Positions 33,219 through 43,456 of a stretch of DNA of 64,000 nucleotides are shown piece after piece (the first letter of the stretch is position 1; the number at the start of each line of letters is the position of its first letter). Location: positions 124,001-188,000 of the forward strand of contig NZ_PNYA01000010.1 in assembly GCF_002879885.1 (NCBI RefSeq), given 5' to 3'. The notes under the pieces are model-generated. The model worked only from the letters and a program-made list of their open reading frames with translations, made no database searches and was not told where the DNA came from. The DNA comes from Trinickia dabaoshanensis (GTDB lineage: Bacteria; Pseudomonadota; Gammaproteobacteria; Burkholderiales; Burkholderiaceae). The position numbers and the translations under genes were made by a program.

Positions 33219-34385
33219 ATGGCAAGCATCAGTCTCAAGAACGTCCACAAAGCGTATCAGGGCAATTCGGCGGTCGTCCGCAAGGTCGACCTGGATATCG
33301 ACGCGCATGAGTTCTGCGTATTTCTGGGCCCCTCCGGCTGCGGAAAATCGACGCTGCTTCGCATGATTGCCGGGCTCGAAGCCATTACGTCGGGCGAGCT
33401 CAGGATCGACGGGAAGTTGGTCAACGACATTCATCCATCGAAGCGAAACGTCGCGATGGTCTTCCAGAACTATGCGTTGTATCCGCATATGAGCGTCTAC
33501 GAGAATATGGCGTTCGCGTTGCGGCAAGCAAAACTGGACGGCGCGGTGATCGATCGGAAGGTTAGGCAGGCGGCCGCCACGCTGCAACTCGATCGACTTC
33601 TCGACCGGAAACCGGCCGCGCTTTCCGGCGGACAACGCCAGCGCGTCGCGATCGGCCGGGCGATCGTGCGCGAGCCGGGCGTCTTCCTGTTCGACGAGCC
33701 GCTGTCGAACCTCGATGCCGCGCTGCGCGTTCAAACCCGCACGGAGATCGCCCGGCTTCACCGTGAATTCAATCAGGCAAGCGCCGTCTACGTTACGCAC
33801 GATCAAACCGAGGCGATGGCCCTCGCGGACAAGATCGTGTTGCTGCATACAGGCGCCGATATGGAACGCGATGGCAGCATCGCGCAAGTCGGCTCGCCGC
33901 TCGATCTCTATCACCGGCCCAAGAACCGGTTCGTGGCGGGATTCATCGGCTCGCCGAGAATGAACTTCGTGCGCGTCAAAGTCGTCGAGGCCGATTCGGA
34001 TGGCGTGCGTCTGCGTCTACCGGGTGGAGAGTTGCTCGCCGCATCGGTCGACGGACGCCGTCTTCGAGCCGGCTGCGAAGCGACCCTCGGCGTTCGTCCC
34101 GAACATCTCGCCATTGCCGGCGGCGACGCGAAGAACCAGATCGTCCGCGCGCAAGCCCGGCTGATCGAACGGTTCGGCGAATGCACTTATTTGCATGCCG
34201 CGCTGGCCGAGCAAGCGGATACGCACATCGTCGCCAAGCTTTCCGGCGACGTCGATGTCGAGCGCGGCCGGCCGGTCGCGCTTGCGGCTGCGCCTCACGC
34301 CTGCCATGTCTTCGACGACGACGGTCTCGCTCTGCCGCGGCTCGGCGATGCGGAGCGTGCGGCATTCACCCGGCTCAGCGCCTGA
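33219..34385 (+). CDS. Sugar ABC transporter ATPase (MalK/UgpC type)
   Basis: 388 residues. Walker A GPSGCGKST (residues 36-44), Q-loop FQNYALYPHMSVYENM, signature LSGGQRQRVAIGRA, Walker B VFLFDEPLSNLD and switch VTHDQTEAMAL are all intact. From about residue 240 a TOBE/OB regulatory domain follows (FIGSPRMNF, LGVRPEHLAI). It energises the two permeases. It starts six bases after permease 2. MalK-like ATPases may serve several importers. Confidence 0.93.
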   Translation: MASISLKNVHKAYQGNSAVVRKVDLDIDAHEFCVFLGPSGCGKSTLLRMIAGLEAITSGELRIDGKLVNDIHPSKRNVAMVFQNYALYPHMSVYENMAFALRQAKLDGAVIDRKVRQAAATLQLDRLLDRKPAALSGGQRQRVAIGRAIVREPGVFLFDEPLSNLDAALRVQTRTEIARLHREFNQASAVYVTHDQTEAMALADKIVLLHTGADMERDGSIAQVGSPLDLYHRPKNRFVAGFIGSPRMNFVRVKVVEADSDGVRLRLPGGELLAASVDGRRLRAGCEATLGVRPEHLAIAGGDAKNQIVRAQARLIERFGECTYLHAALAEQADTHIVAKLSGDVDVERGRPVALAAAPHACHVFDDDGLALPRLGDAERAAFTRLSA

Positions 34386-34417
34386 TCGACCATCCATTCA
34401 TCTACCAGAGAGTTGCC

Positions 34418-36826
34418 ATGCCAATCGATATTGCTGAACAATCGGCGCTGTACCGCGATGCGGCGGCTCCCATCGCCGAGCGCGTTGCCGACTTGCTTGG
34501 ACGGATGACGCTGCCAGAAAAAATCGCGCAGTTGCACGCGGGATGGCTGAAGCTGTCGGCGGACGGCAACCACGCGTGGCGTCTCGCGGATTTCGCGCAG
34601 CGCGAGACGGACATCACCGTCGACGCGTTGCTCGAGCACGGCCTCGGGCAAATCACGCGGCCGCTCGGCACGCACACCGTGGAGGCGCACGAGGGCGTTC
34701 GCGCGTTCAATGCGTTGCAGCGCAGGATGGTCGAGGACACGCGCCTCGGTATCCCCGTGATGTCCCATGAGGAGTGCCTCGTCGGGCTCATGATCGAGGG
34801 GGCCACGCTGTTTCCCGCCCCGCTCAATTACGCGGCGACGTGGGACGCCGATTTGATCGAGGAAGTGGGCCGCACGATCGGCGAACAAGCGCGTTCGATC
34901 GGTTGTCACCAAGGTCTCGCGCCCGTGCTCGATGTGTCCCGCGATCCTCGCTGGGGGCGTACCGAGGAAACGTTCGGCGAAGATCCGTACCTGGTCGGCG
35001 TGATGGGCACTCGGTACGTATCGGGCCTTCAGGGCGAACGCCGAGATCTGTTCGCGACGCTGAAACATTTCGCCGGACACTCCGCGAGCGAGGGCGGCCG
35101 AAATCATGCACCGGTGCATATCGGCCCGCGAGAGTTCAACGACGTATTTCTGTTGCCCTTCGAGATGGCCGTGAAGCTGGCCAATGCGGGTTCCGTCATG
35201 CCCGCCTATCACGATATCGATGGGATTCCCTGCCACGCCGACCAGGTCTTGATCGAGGGCACGTTGCGCCAAAAGTGGGGATTCGACGGTCTCGTGGTGG
35301 CCGACTATGCGGGCGTCAATTTGCTCTATTCGCACCATGGCGTTGCCCATGATGCGGCGAAAGCCGCGGCGTTGGCGTTCAACGCCGGTCTCGATATCGA
35401 ACTGCCGGGACATGAATGCGCGTTGCATCTGAAGACGGCGATCGACCGCGGCGACATCGACCTGTCCGTCATCGATGCGGCCGTGTGCCGCGTCCTGACG
35501 GCGAAGTTCCGGCTCGGGCTGTTCGAGCACCCCTACGCGAACCCCGACGGCGTTAACGTGAACAGCCCGCGGGCGGCGGCCGTGGCGCGTCGCGCCGCTC
35601 TCGAGTCGATCATCCTTTTAAAGAACGACGCGGCGCTTCCTCTCGGCGCCGGCACGCCCTCGAACGTCGCGGTCATCGGCCCGACGGCGGACGATCCGCT
35701 CGCGCTTCTCGCGGGATATAGCTTTCCCGTGCATTTGATTACGGCGGGCGAGCATGCGGCCTCGCCGGTCAAGACGCCTTTGCAGGCCTTCAAGGCGCGT
35801 TTTGGGGACGACCGCGTTGTTTTCGCCAAAGGGTGCGACATCATCCGCGAGCGCCGCGCGGGTACGCCGGTGTATCCGGGCGACGTGGACATGGCGCGTG
35901 CGATCGGCGAGGACCGGCGCACGCCCGTGAGCCGCGACCTCGGGCAGATCGATGAAGCGGTTCACGCGGCGCGATCCGCGGACGTGGCATTCGTTTTCGT
36001 CGGCGATCTATCCGGCCTGTTCCAATCCGGCACCGTCGGCGAAGGTTCGGACACCGACAGTCTCGAGTTGCCCGGCGTGCAGCAGTTGCTCTTGGACGCC
36101 GTCGTGGCGTGCGGCACGCCGACCGTCGTGGTTCAGACGGGCGGGCGGCCTTACAACCTCGGCGGCCTGGAGGACTCGGTGGCCGCCCATATCCTCGCGT
36201 TTTCTCCGGGAGAAGGGGGCGCCGATGCGCTCGTCGAGCTGATTTCCGGCGACGCCAATTTCAGCGGCCGGTTGCCGTTATCGATTCCCAAGAGCGTGGG
36301 TGCGGTGCCCTACGTGTACAACCACAAGCTCAAGAGCGCGGGCACGCCGGTGGCTTATCACTTCGGTTCGCGCTACCCGTTCGGCTTCGGCCTCAGCTAT
36401 ACGCAATTCAAATACGGTGCGCTCGCGTGGACGAATCGGCATGCGGACATCGAAGGCGGGCAATTCGAATTCAGCTTCGAGGTGGAAAACGCCGGTGCCG
36501 TCGATGGCACCGAGGTGGTTCAAATCTACGTGGCGGATCGCGTTGCGTCGGTCGTTCGACCGGTGAGAGAACTCAAGGGATTTCAACGTGTGTTCGTTCC
36601 TGTGGGCGATCGCCGTACCGTTCGCGTCGTGCTGCCGGTCGATATGCTCAATTTCACCGATGGGCGAGGCGAGCGGGTGGTCGAGCCCGGCGAATTCCAG
36701 GTCTTGATCGGCAGCTCCAGCCGAGACATTCATCTGAGTGGGACCGTGGTGGTATCGGGTCACGCCACGCGTACGCTCGAGCGCCATTGGCGCATGCTCT
36801 GCGAGGTGTCGGCGGAGCGGGGCTAG
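34418..36826 (+). CDS. Glycoside hydrolase family 3 (beta-glucosidase/xylosidase type)
   Basis: 802 residues. The N-terminal GH3 barrel has LLGRMTLPEKIAQLHAGW, APVLDVSRDPRWGRTEETFG, LKHFAGHS and the nucleophile region FDGLVVADYAGVNLL (Asp near residue 299). The second GH3 domain starts near 400 (RAALESIILLKNDAALPL), and a fibronectin-III-like C-terminal domain follows (ENAGAVDGTEVVQIYV). No signal peptide, so it acts in the cytoplasm on imported sugars. ATG 34418 follows the ATPase by 32 bases. Exact sugar specificity cannot be read from sequence. Confidence 0.92.
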   Translation: MPIDIAEQSALYRDAAAPIAERVADLLGRMTLPEKIAQLHAGWLKLSADGNHAWRLADFAQRETDITVDALLEHGLGQITRPLGTHTVEAHEGVRAFNALQRRMVEDTRLGIPVMSHEECLVGLMIEGATLFPAPLNYAATWDADLIEEVGRTIGEQARSIGCHQGLAPVLDVSRDPRWGRTEETFGEDPYLVGVMGTRYVSGLQGERRDLFATLKHFAGHSASEGGRNHAPVHIGPREFNDVFLLPFEMAVKLANAGSVMPAYHDIDGIPCHADQVLIEGTLRQKWGFDGLVVADYAGVNLLYSHHGVAHDAAKAAALAFNAGLDIELPGHECALHLKTAIDRGDIDLSVIDAAVCRVLTAKFRLGLFEHPYANPDGVNVNSPRAAAVARRAALESIILLKNDAALPLGAGTPSNVAVIGPTADDPLALLAGYSFPVHLITAGEHAASPVKTPLQAFKARFGDDRVVFAKGCDIIRERRAGTPVYPGDVDMARAIGEDRRTPVSRDLGQIDEAVHAARSADVAFVFVGDLSGLFQSGTVGEGSDTDSLELPGVQQLLLDAVVACGTPTVVVQTGGRPYNLGGLEDSVAAHILAFSPGEGGADALVELISGDANFSGRLPLSIPKSVGAVPYVYNHKLKSAGTPVAYHFGSRYPFGFGLSYTQFKYGALAWTNRHADIEGGQFEFSFEVENAGAVDGTEVVQIYVADRVASVVRPVRELKGFQRVFVPVGDRRTVRVVLPVDMLNFTDGRGERVVEPGEFQVLIGSSSRDIHLSGTVVVSGHATRTLERHWRMLCEVSAERG

Positions 36827-36860
36827 GGCGCGGCCGCGAGGGCCGCGTTTCGTCAGCCGC

Positions 36861-38372
36861 TCACTCGGCGGCCATGCTCGCTGCGTTCGAAGCGGCGAGC
36901 GCCTCGTTCGATGCGCGGCGATGTTGATCGGAGAGCTTGCGCATCAACGGCAACAGCGCCAGCGACATGACGACGCCGGCCACCGCGAGCCAGCCCAGCT
37001 TGCCGAACAAATCGGTGTAGAGCGAAAGCGATTGAGTAGCCGGCAAGTTGTTCGACGGCATTTGCGCGTAGTTCGCCACGACGCTGCCCAAATATTGGGA
37101 AATGCCCGTCGCGAGGAAGTAGGCGCCCATCATGAAGCCGCTCATCCGCGCCGGGATGTAGCGCGCGATCATCGCGAGCCCGAGGCCGCTCACGAGCAAT
37201 TCGCCGAGCGAGTTCAAGCCGTAGCCCCAGACCATGAACCACGAAGAGACTCGGCCATCCACGGCGTAGTGGCCGCTGAAGGCATAGATGAGAAAGCCGA
37301 TCGCCACGGCGACGTAGCCGAGCGCGAATTTCGCGGCGATGCTGAGGTCGCCGCGGCCTTTCGCGAGTCGCGTATAGGTGGAGGCGAGAATCGGGCTCAG
37401 CAGCATGATCCAAATCGGATTCAGTGCTTGGAATTGCGCGGCGCTCCACGAGAACAGATGGATACCGAACAAGGAGAAGGAGGGGTCGACGTTGCGCAAC
37501 GCGAAGAGCGTGAGCGAGGTCATCTGCTGCTGGTAGAAGATGAAAAACAAGATCGACTGCGCGGACAGCACGAGTGCGGCGACGAGGCCGGCACGCTCGG
37601 AACGGTCGCATTTCGCGATCATGTACCCGAAAAGCGCGAGGATGATGACCCCCGCGATATCGACGCACGTCACCGCGAGCGTCTTGTTGCCGAGCACGAA
37701 CGTAGCGGCTGCGCCCAGCGCCACCGCGCCCGCGGCCACCGCGGCCAGCCGCGGCCATACGATCGGTTTGCTGTCGGGACCGGAGCCCACGTGCGAGAGC
37801 GAGCGATAGCGCAGCAAGAAATTGAGCACGCCGAGAATCATGCCGGCGCAGCAAACGGCGAAGGCCGCGCGCCATCCCCACCGGTCCTTGATCCACGGCG
37901 TGGCGAGGATCGAGATCGTCGAGCCGATGTTCACGGCCATGTAGTAGATCGTGAACGCACTATCGATGCGTGCGTCGTCGCCTTCGTAAATGCGGCGCAC
38001 GAGGTTGGCCGAATTCGCTTTGAACAGCCCGTTGCCGACGACGATGACGCCGAGGGACGTGTAGAGGAACGAGAGACGCTCGTCGGGAAGCGCCAGCATC
38101 CCATAGCCGATCGAGAGCACGATGGCGCCGAACAGCATCGTGCGGCGCGTGCCGAGAATTTTGTCGCCGATCCATCCGCCGATCGACGGCGCCGCATAAA
38201 CGAGTGCCGTGAACGCGCCCCACGTGAGGTTTGCGCGTGCATCGCCGAATCCCAGCCGCTCGACCATGTAAAGCACGAGCAGCGCGCCCATGCCGTAATA
38301 GCCGAAGCGCTCCCACATTTCGACTAAAAAGACCGTGGTAAACGATCTCGTTTGCGAAGCCGACGAATTCAT
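36861..38372 (-). CDS. POT/PTR-family proton-coupled peptide transporter
   Basis: 503 residues with about 14 membrane segments. The proton-coupling ExxER motif is intact (VEMWERFGYYGMG, residues 17-29). The second family motif is present as FTIYYMAVNIGSTISILATP. Members import di- and tripeptides across the inner membrane. ATG 38372 has AGGGAGAA before it; the upstream in-frame extension has no support. It is convergent with the GH3 gene and divergent from the OprD-type porin, with which it may work if the porin admits peptides. Confidence 0.92.
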   Translation of the reverse strand: MNSSASQTRSFTTVFLVEMWERFGYYGMGALLVLYMVERLGFGDARANLTWGAFTALVYAAPSIGGWIGDKILGTRRTMLFGAIVLSIGYGMLALPDERLSFLYTSLGVIVVGNGLFKANSANLVRRIYEGDDARIDSAFTIYYMAVNIGSTISILATPWIKDRWGWRAAFAVCCAGMILGVLNFLLRYRSLSHVGSGPDSKPIVWPRLAAVAAGAVALGAAATFVLGNKTLAVTCVDIAGVIILALFGYMIAKCDRSERAGLVAALVLSAQSILFFIFYQQQMTSLTLFALRNVDPSFSLFGIHLFSWSAAQFQALNPIWIMLLSPILASTYTRLAKGRGDLSIAAKFALGYVAVAIGFLIYAFSGHYAVDGRVSSWFMVWGYGLNSLGELLVSGLGLAMIARYIPARMSGFMMGAYFLATGISQYLGSVVANYAQMPSNNLPATQSLSLYTDLFGKLGWLAVAGVVMSLALLPLMRKLSDQHRRASNEALAASNAASMAAE

Positions 38373-38681
38373 TAAAAGTTCTCCCTGATAGGTCGAATGA
38401 CTTTCGCACGTTGTGCGTGCGGAGTTCGAACGCTGGCGATCGATGATGCGATAGCGCATCGATTGCCTTGCCCGCTTCATGCGGGCGCTTGCCGGCACGC
38501 CGCTGCCCGCAGCGCCGCGCGCGATTCTCCTAGCGTTGGCCGCGTGCGTCACTTCGGGTATGCACCAGTGCGACGGCCCCCAACACCGTTGCTAGCTGCC
38601 CGAGAAAGAGGGCCCGTGCTTTGATGCGCGTTGCAATTGGCCGATTGCTCCTTCCCGTCGCGTTTCAACCCGTCATTCGCC
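38373..38681. other. Divergent region between peptide transporter and porin genes (309 bases)
   Basis: No gene is visible. Dyads are frequent: CGCAC-GTT-GTGCG at 38406-38418, GATGCG-ATAG-CGCATC at 38445-38460 and CCCGC-TTCAT-GCGGG at about 38469-38483. Any of these could bind a regulator shared by the two genes; none matches a known consensus that I recognise. Confidence 0.5.
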
Positions 38682-40241
38682 ATGATGAAAGCCACGCATA
38701 TTTTTGCGAGGGCCTCGTCGCATATTCACGCGACGGGCGCTATCGTACCCTTAGTTGCGCGTTCGTGGTCGCGGCCCCATTCTATTGACAGGATAGTCGG
38801 CCCGCGTTCGCGCGCGATCGCATTCACCTGCGGCTTGCATGCCATCGCCGGCGTAAGTGCGGGCGCCGCGTGGGCCGACGAGCCGGCCCGTGCGCCGGCC
38901 GCTGCCGTGCCGGCGCCACAGATCGCGCAGGAGGCCAAAACGCCTAACGCGCTCGTCGGCACCGAATCCGCCTTGACGCAAACAAGCGTCGCGCCGCGCT
39001 CGAGCCAAGCGGCCAGCGCGGGATTCGTCGCCGATAGTCGCTTGAGCTTCGAATGGCGCAATTACAGCGATTACTTGCATGCAAGCGGCATTAGCCGCCA
39101 CGCATGGGTCGAGGGACTTCAGGCCCGATTCGAATCGGGCTTCACGCGCGGACCGGTCGGTTTCGGTATCGATGCGGCGCTGTTCGGGGCGCTCAAGCTC
39201 GACGGCGGACGCGGTGCCCGCAACATGGTGTATAGCGGCCGCCACGGCGACGGTGAGCACCGGCTCGCGTGGGCCTATCCCGGCTTATACGGTTTGAAGG
39301 CGCGTATTTCGGAGTCCGTACTGCAATACGGTCTGCAACAAGTATCGAACCCATTCCTCGACCCGCACGACAATCGAGCGCTGCCGCCGACGTTCCTCGG
39401 CGCTTCCCTGCTCAGCCGCGAAATCGACGGCCTTGCGCTGCAGGCAGGCAGCTTTTCGAAAGCGGATCCTCGCGGCCAAACCAATCTCGTCGATCTGCGC
39501 ACGACCTATGGGCGCGTGTCGTTCAAACGGGTCAGCTACGTGGGCGCGACCTGGGACTATTCGCCGGACGGCTCGGTTTCGCTATACGCCGACCAGGCCG
39601 ACGACGTGTGGCGTCAGTACTATGCGTCGTTACAGCATGGCATAGGCAGCGTGCATTCGTTGAGGCTGACCGGTTTTGCCAATCTCTATGCGACGCGCGA
39701 TACGGGGGCGTCGCGGCAAGGACCGATTCATAACGATGCTTACAGCGCGTCGCTATCGGTTCAGCACGGCCCCCACGGAATACTGGTGGCCTACCAAAAG
39801 ATTCTCGGCGATGAATTTTTCGATTACATCGATGAGACCGCGGGCGTTTATCTCGTCAACTCAATGGATGTCGACTACAACGCGCCGCATGAACAGTCGC
39901 TTCAATTGCGCTATACGTTCGACGGCAAACAAGCGGGCGTGCCGGGCCTGACCGCGATGGTCTGGGCGCAGCAGGGCTGGGGAGCGGATACGTCCGTGGC
40001 GGCGCAGCGGTATGCGCAAAACGGAGCGCCGTACGGCTCGCTGTACGAGCGAAACGGAGAACCGATCCATGGGCGGCACCACGAGTTCGGATTTATTCCC
40101 ACCTATGTCGTGCAAAGCGGACGGCTGCGTCATACCAAGTTCACGTTGATCGCGCAGTGGCACATCGGCTCGGCGTTTTATGCGGATAGCACGAATCAGG
40201 TCTATCGGCTCGTGGTGACGTTGCCGACGCCGATATTTTGA
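38682..40241 (+). CDS. OprD-family outer-membrane porin
   Basis: 519 residues. The signal peptide core is late (IAFTCGLHAIAGVSAGAAWA, cleavage near residue 67), so translation may really start further in than ATG 38682. The mature barrel has OprD landmarks: SFEWRNYSDYL near its start, HAWVEGLQARFESGFTRGPV, strand-turn repeats rich in Tyr, and a terminal strand ending in Phe (LVVTLPTPIF). OprD porins admit basic amino acids, small peptides or aromatic acids. It is divergent from the POT peptide transporter. Confidence 0.88.
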   Translation: MMKATHIFARASSHIHATGAIVPLVARSWSRPHSIDRIVGPRSRAIAFTCGLHAIAGVSAGAAWADEPARAPAAAVPAPQIAQEAKTPNALVGTESALTQTSVAPRSSQAASAGFVADSRLSFEWRNYSDYLHASGISRHAWVEGLQARFESGFTRGPVGFGIDAALFGALKLDGGRGARNMVYSGRHGDGEHRLAWAYPGLYGLKARISESVLQYGLQQVSNPFLDPHDNRALPPTFLGASLLSREIDGLALQAGSFSKADPRGQTNLVDLRTTYGRVSFKRVSYVGATWDYSPDGSVSLYADQADDVWRQYYASLQHGIGSVHSLRLTGFANLYATRDTGASRQGPIHNDAYSASLSVQHGPHGILVAYQKILGDEFFDYIDETAGVYLVNSMDVDYNAPHEQSLQLRYTFDGKQAGVPGLTAMVWAQQGWGADTSVAAQRYAQNGAPYGSLYERNGEPIHGRHHEFGFIPTYVVQSGRLRHTKFTLIAQWHIGSAFYADSTNQVYRLVVTLPTPIF

Positions 40242-40367
40242 CAGGAGAGTCGGACGATAAGCCCGCGGCAGCGATGATGCCGCCGCGGGTCGATTCAATT
40301 GCCGAGTGGTAGAGAGATGAATGGCTCTGCGCGATCGCGCCAGAATGACGATATGTTGTCGGTAAAT

Positions 40368-40613
40368 TTAGCGTCCGTGCTGCTCGCCCGGTAATTCTGC
40401 CCCATGCGCCCGTATTGCCGCGATCAGTTCAGCCGGCGTGATTTCGTAGCGAACTTCCCGGTGAATGCCGGGCTTGCGCTCGTCGACTTCGATCAGATGA
40501 ATGCTTTTACCATCGTCTGTCGCTTCGAGCCGCAATGTGCGGACGACATGTCCGCCCGTGTCGTGGATTTCGGTGAGCAGGGTCATTGCCCCGGAAGAGC
40601 CGGTGGTGCGCAT
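40368..40613 (-). CDS. Hypothetical small cytoplasmic protein
   Basis: 81 residues from ATG 40613, which has GAGGAAACG before it; longer in-frame starts lack signals. Composition is strand-rich and charged (LLTEIHDTGGHVVRTLRLEA, GKSIHLIEVDERKPG) and ends in a helix with AELIAAIRAHGAELPG. No family name recognised, though proteins like it appear in Burkholderia relatives. It stands alone. Confidence 0.6.
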   Translation of the reverse strand: MRTTGSSGAMTLLTEIHDTGGHVVRTLRLEATDDGKSIHLIEVDERKPGIHREVRYEITPAELIAAIRAHGAELPGEQHGR

Positions 40614-40872
40614 CGAACGTTTCCTCGAGTCGTGGGTGAACCGATTGTACGGGCTTCTGCGGGGCTCATGTCTGTCGCCGCGCGCGCATAGCGCCACCTG
40701 CGACAGGCATGACGCACGGCTCCGCGCCCATTTCATGGCGATGAGTGTATCGCGAAGTTCGATCGCGTCAGCGGCTTTTAAAAGTGCACGAACACAACGC
40801 GCCACAGGGCGCGCACTTTGGCTTGACGCTTTCGGATTTTCTTAGGGCCGGCGCGCTTGCCGGCCCTGGCCG

Positions 40873-41442
40873 CTAGGCGACATGCATGCGTTCGGTTTCG
40901 ACGAGCGCTTGGGCGATTTCCCATGCGTCGCGTGCCGCATCGACGCGGCCGCTCAATTGCCGCGCGAGCGTGGCGCCGTCGAGCAGCAGCGCGCAACGGC
41001 GCGCAAGCCGCACCGCCGTTTCATGGTCGAAACGTTCGTCGAGAATGCGTTCGAGCGAATGAACGAACGCGCGCCGCTGCGCTTCCGATGCGGACAAGAT
41101 TTCATTTTCTTCCGCATGAAATTCCGCCGCGGCGTGGATCAGCATGTTGCCGGTAAACGTTTCAGAACGGAACCAGGTGTCATGCCACTGGAAGATCGCA
41201 TGCAGCTTATCGAGGGCGTCCGTGTGTGCGGCGACCGCGGCCGCGATTCCGGCCGCGAAACCGGCACCTTGCTCGTTGAGTACTTCGACGACGAGACGGC
41301 TTTTGGAGGGGAAGTGCTTATACATCGTCATCTTCGCGACGCGCGATTCTGCGATGATCCGATCGATGCCCACGGCGTGAAAACCGAACTGCGAAAATAA
41401 CCGAGTCGCGGTTTCGATCAGCGCTTTCTTTTTTTCGCTCAT
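40873..41442 (-). CDS. TetR-family regulator
   Basis: 189 residues. The N-terminal HTH is standard: ALIETATRLFSQFGFHAVGI, DRIIAESRVAKMTMYKHFPS. The C-terminal ligand domain is all-helical (WHDTWFRSETFTGNML). The gene has no clear target next to it; about 410 non-coding bases separate it from the DnaJ-domain gene. The ligand cannot be predicted. Confidence 0.9.
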   Translation of the reverse strand: MSEKKKALIETATRLFSQFGFHAVGIDRIIAESRVAKMTMYKHFPSKSRLVVEVLNEQGAGFAAGIAAAVAAHTDALDKLHAIFQWHDTWFRSETFTGNMLIHAAAEFHAEENEILSASEAQRRAFVHSLERILDERFDHETAVRLARRCALLLDGATLARQLSGRVDAARDAWEIAQALVETERMHVA

Positions 41443-41853
41443 TTAGAGGCCCGCTTCTATAGTGAAAGTTATGTGTTTTAGCGTCGGAACCCGTCGGCCG
41501 CGGTGCTTCTTCCCTCGAAAAAAACGCTTTTCGGAGGAAACTTATCGCGGCGTATGACTAGGCTCGGCTTAGCCGCGCAGTCTCTCAATGCGCGACATGA
41601 TCTCGAAGCTCCGTCATTCAAATCGAAGCGCGCGATGAAATCAAGTCCCTTACGCGACTAAAAGATTTGGACGGGCGTTTCATTTGGGCGCTCGCATGAC
41701 ATGCCCGCAAGTTCGGCCGCGTTTCAAAACCGAAGCTGACATTTTGCTTTCGTCGTTAAAGGCCGTTTCGGCGGCGAAACACGCCGCTTCGGCTCGGGCT
41801 GCCCGGCCCCGGTGATACGATCGTCGTGCCGGCAACTCCTCCCTTCACGAGAC
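41443..41853. other. Intergenic region (411 bases)
   Basis: No gene or clear structure was recognised between the TetR gene (minus) and the DnaJ-domain gene (plus). It is AT-richer near the TetR end, which presumably holds its promoter and operator. The open frame 41724-42002 on the minus strand has no coding character. Confidence 0.5.
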
Positions 41854-42462
41854 ATGGTGACGCTGTATGAAGCGCTCGGCGTGCGCGAAGACGCCTCCGA
41901 CGACGAGATCAAGCGCGCGTATCGAAAAGCGGCGATGCGGGCCCATCCGGATCGCAATAAGGGGCGTGAAGCCGCGGCGCACGATGCATTCCAAGAAATC
42001 AAGCAGGCGTACGCTATTTTGTCTGACGGGGAGCAGCGGCGCGTCTACGATGCGGTGTTCGCGCAGGAAATGAGCCGGTTGCGCGACGACGAAGAGCGGC
42101 AGGCGCGCGAACGGGCCGAGTGCGAAGCGCAGGCGCAGCGGGAGCGATACGAGAAATTCGTGGCGATCGCGATGCGATACGCCGAGCGCGGCTATAAGCG
42201 CGATGTGGTGTTCGGCGTCCTGCTGGGCCGAGGCTGCGACGAGGCGCTGGCGGCGCGTATTGCGCACGGCGTTGCGGCGCTGTCGGCGTCGCGCGCATCG
42301 GCGCCCCCTGCGGGCAATATGAGCAAGGGTCGGCGCGAGCCAGATGCGTCGGCCGAATCGGCGGCCCCTACCGCGCCGCCCCAGACGGCCGAAGCCGAAC
42401 CGGCCTCGCATGCGGGGTTATTCAGCACGCTATGGCACGGCATGTTCGGCATTCGCCCTTGA
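41854..42462 (+). CDS. DnaJ-domain co-chaperone-like protein
   Basis: 202 residues. Residues 3-65 are a J domain with the HPD tripeptide ([51 protein letters not shown]). J domains stimulate DnaK ATPase. No Gly/Phe or zinc-finger region follows; instead come a charged helix ([18 protein letters not shown]) and a Pro/Ala-rich linker, so it is a class III J protein with unknown client. ATG 41854 is placed right at the J domain. Confidence 0.88.
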   Translation: MVTLYEALGVREDASDDEIKRAYRKAAMRAHPDRNKGREAAAHDAFQEIKQAYAILSDGEQRRVYDAVFAQEMSRLRDDEERQARERAECEAQAQRERYEKFVAIAMRYAERGYKRDVVFGVLLGRGCDEALAARIAHGVAALSASRASAPPAGNMSKGRREPDASAESAAPTAPPQTAEAEPASHAGLFSTLWHGMFGIRP

Positions 42463-42508
42463 ACGCGGCCGGTTTCGTCATCGCGAACGAACGTTCACGA
42501 ACACCGCT

Positions 42509-43354
42509 TCATGAGGAAAAATCGGTCGATTTCGACAACGCTTCCCAAGCGTCGAGCTCGGCGCGCAGCGCATCGAGCTTGTCGTGCACGCGTTTGACCG
42601 CATCCGAGCCGAGCAGGACATGCACGGGCGGGTTCTCAGAGGCGACGATCTCCAGAATCGCTCGGGCGGCTTTGGCGGGATCGCCGGGCTGCTTCCCGCT
42701 GATGGACTTGCGGTGAGCGCGCAGGGGCTCGAACACGGCGTCGTAATCGGAAATCGAGCGCTCCGTGCGTACCATCGAACGGCCTGCCCAGTCGGTGCGA
42801 AACGCCCCGGGCGCCACGGCCGTGACCTTGATGCCGAGGCCTTTGACCTCCTGGGACAGGCTGTCGGTAATCCCCTCGAGGGCGAACTTCGTGCCGTTGT
42901 AGGCACCGATGCCCGGCGCGGCGAAATAGCCGCCCATCGACGTGATGTTGATGATGTGGCCGCGTTTGCGCCGGCGCATATAGGGCAGCACGGCTTGGAT
43001 CATGGCGACGGCGCCGAACACGTTGACGTCGAATTGCTTGCGCCATTCGGCCAGCGTCGATTCTTCTAGCAGGCCTTCGAAGCCGTAGCCGGCATTGTTG
43101 ACGAGCACGTCGATCCCACCGACCTTGCCTTCGACGTCGGCGATCGTATCGGCGATGGCGTCGGTATGCGTCACGTCGAGCAGCTTACCGATGGCGCGGC
43201 CCGGTGCGAGCAATTCGAATTCGCCCAGCGCGGTCTGGTCGCGCAAGGTGCCGACGACGCGATGGCCGTCGGCGACGGCCGCCTGCGCTAGCGCGCGGCC
43301 GAAGCCCGTGCTGACTCCCGTGATGAAAAACAGCTTGCTTTGCGTGATGGACAT
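42509..43354 (-). CDS. Classical short-chain dehydrogenase/reductase
   Basis: 281 residues. The cofactor motif is TGVSTGFGRALA (TGxxxGxG), NNAGYG follows at about 87, and the catalytic Ser-Tyr-Lys is in NITSMGGYF and YNGTKFAL. The C-terminus (AVAPGAFRTDWAGRSM) fits SDRs annotated simply as oxidoreductases. Substrate not predictable. A short gap separates it from the GntP permease gene on the same strand. Confidence 0.92.
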   Translation of the reverse strand: MSITQSKLFFITGVSTGFGRALAQAAVADGHRVVGTLRDQTALGEFELLAPGRAIGKLLDVTHTDAIADTIADVEGKVGGIDVLVNNAGYGFEGLLEESTLAEWRKQFDVNVFGAVAMIQAVLPYMRRRKRGHIINITSMGGYFAAPGIGAYNGTKFALEGITDSLSQEVKGLGIKVTAVAPGAFRTDWAGRSMVRTERSISDYDAVFEPLRAHRKSISGKQPGDPAKAARAILEIVASENPPVHVLLGSDAVKRVHDKLDALRAELDAWEALSKSTDFSS

Positions 43355-43456
43355 CGATCTTCTCCGGTAATAGGTGGAGTGCGCTCGGCTGTCTATGCTA
43401 CGGCAAGCTGCGATTTCAGGTAGGCGGCGCGCGCCGCCCCGAGGAGGCCAACCGCT

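Noticed and set aside
36738-38327. 529-codon open frame on the plus strand
   Set aside because: It lies opposite the POT transporter gene; its product is Arg/His/Glu-rich without any motif, a typical high-GC antisense shadow.
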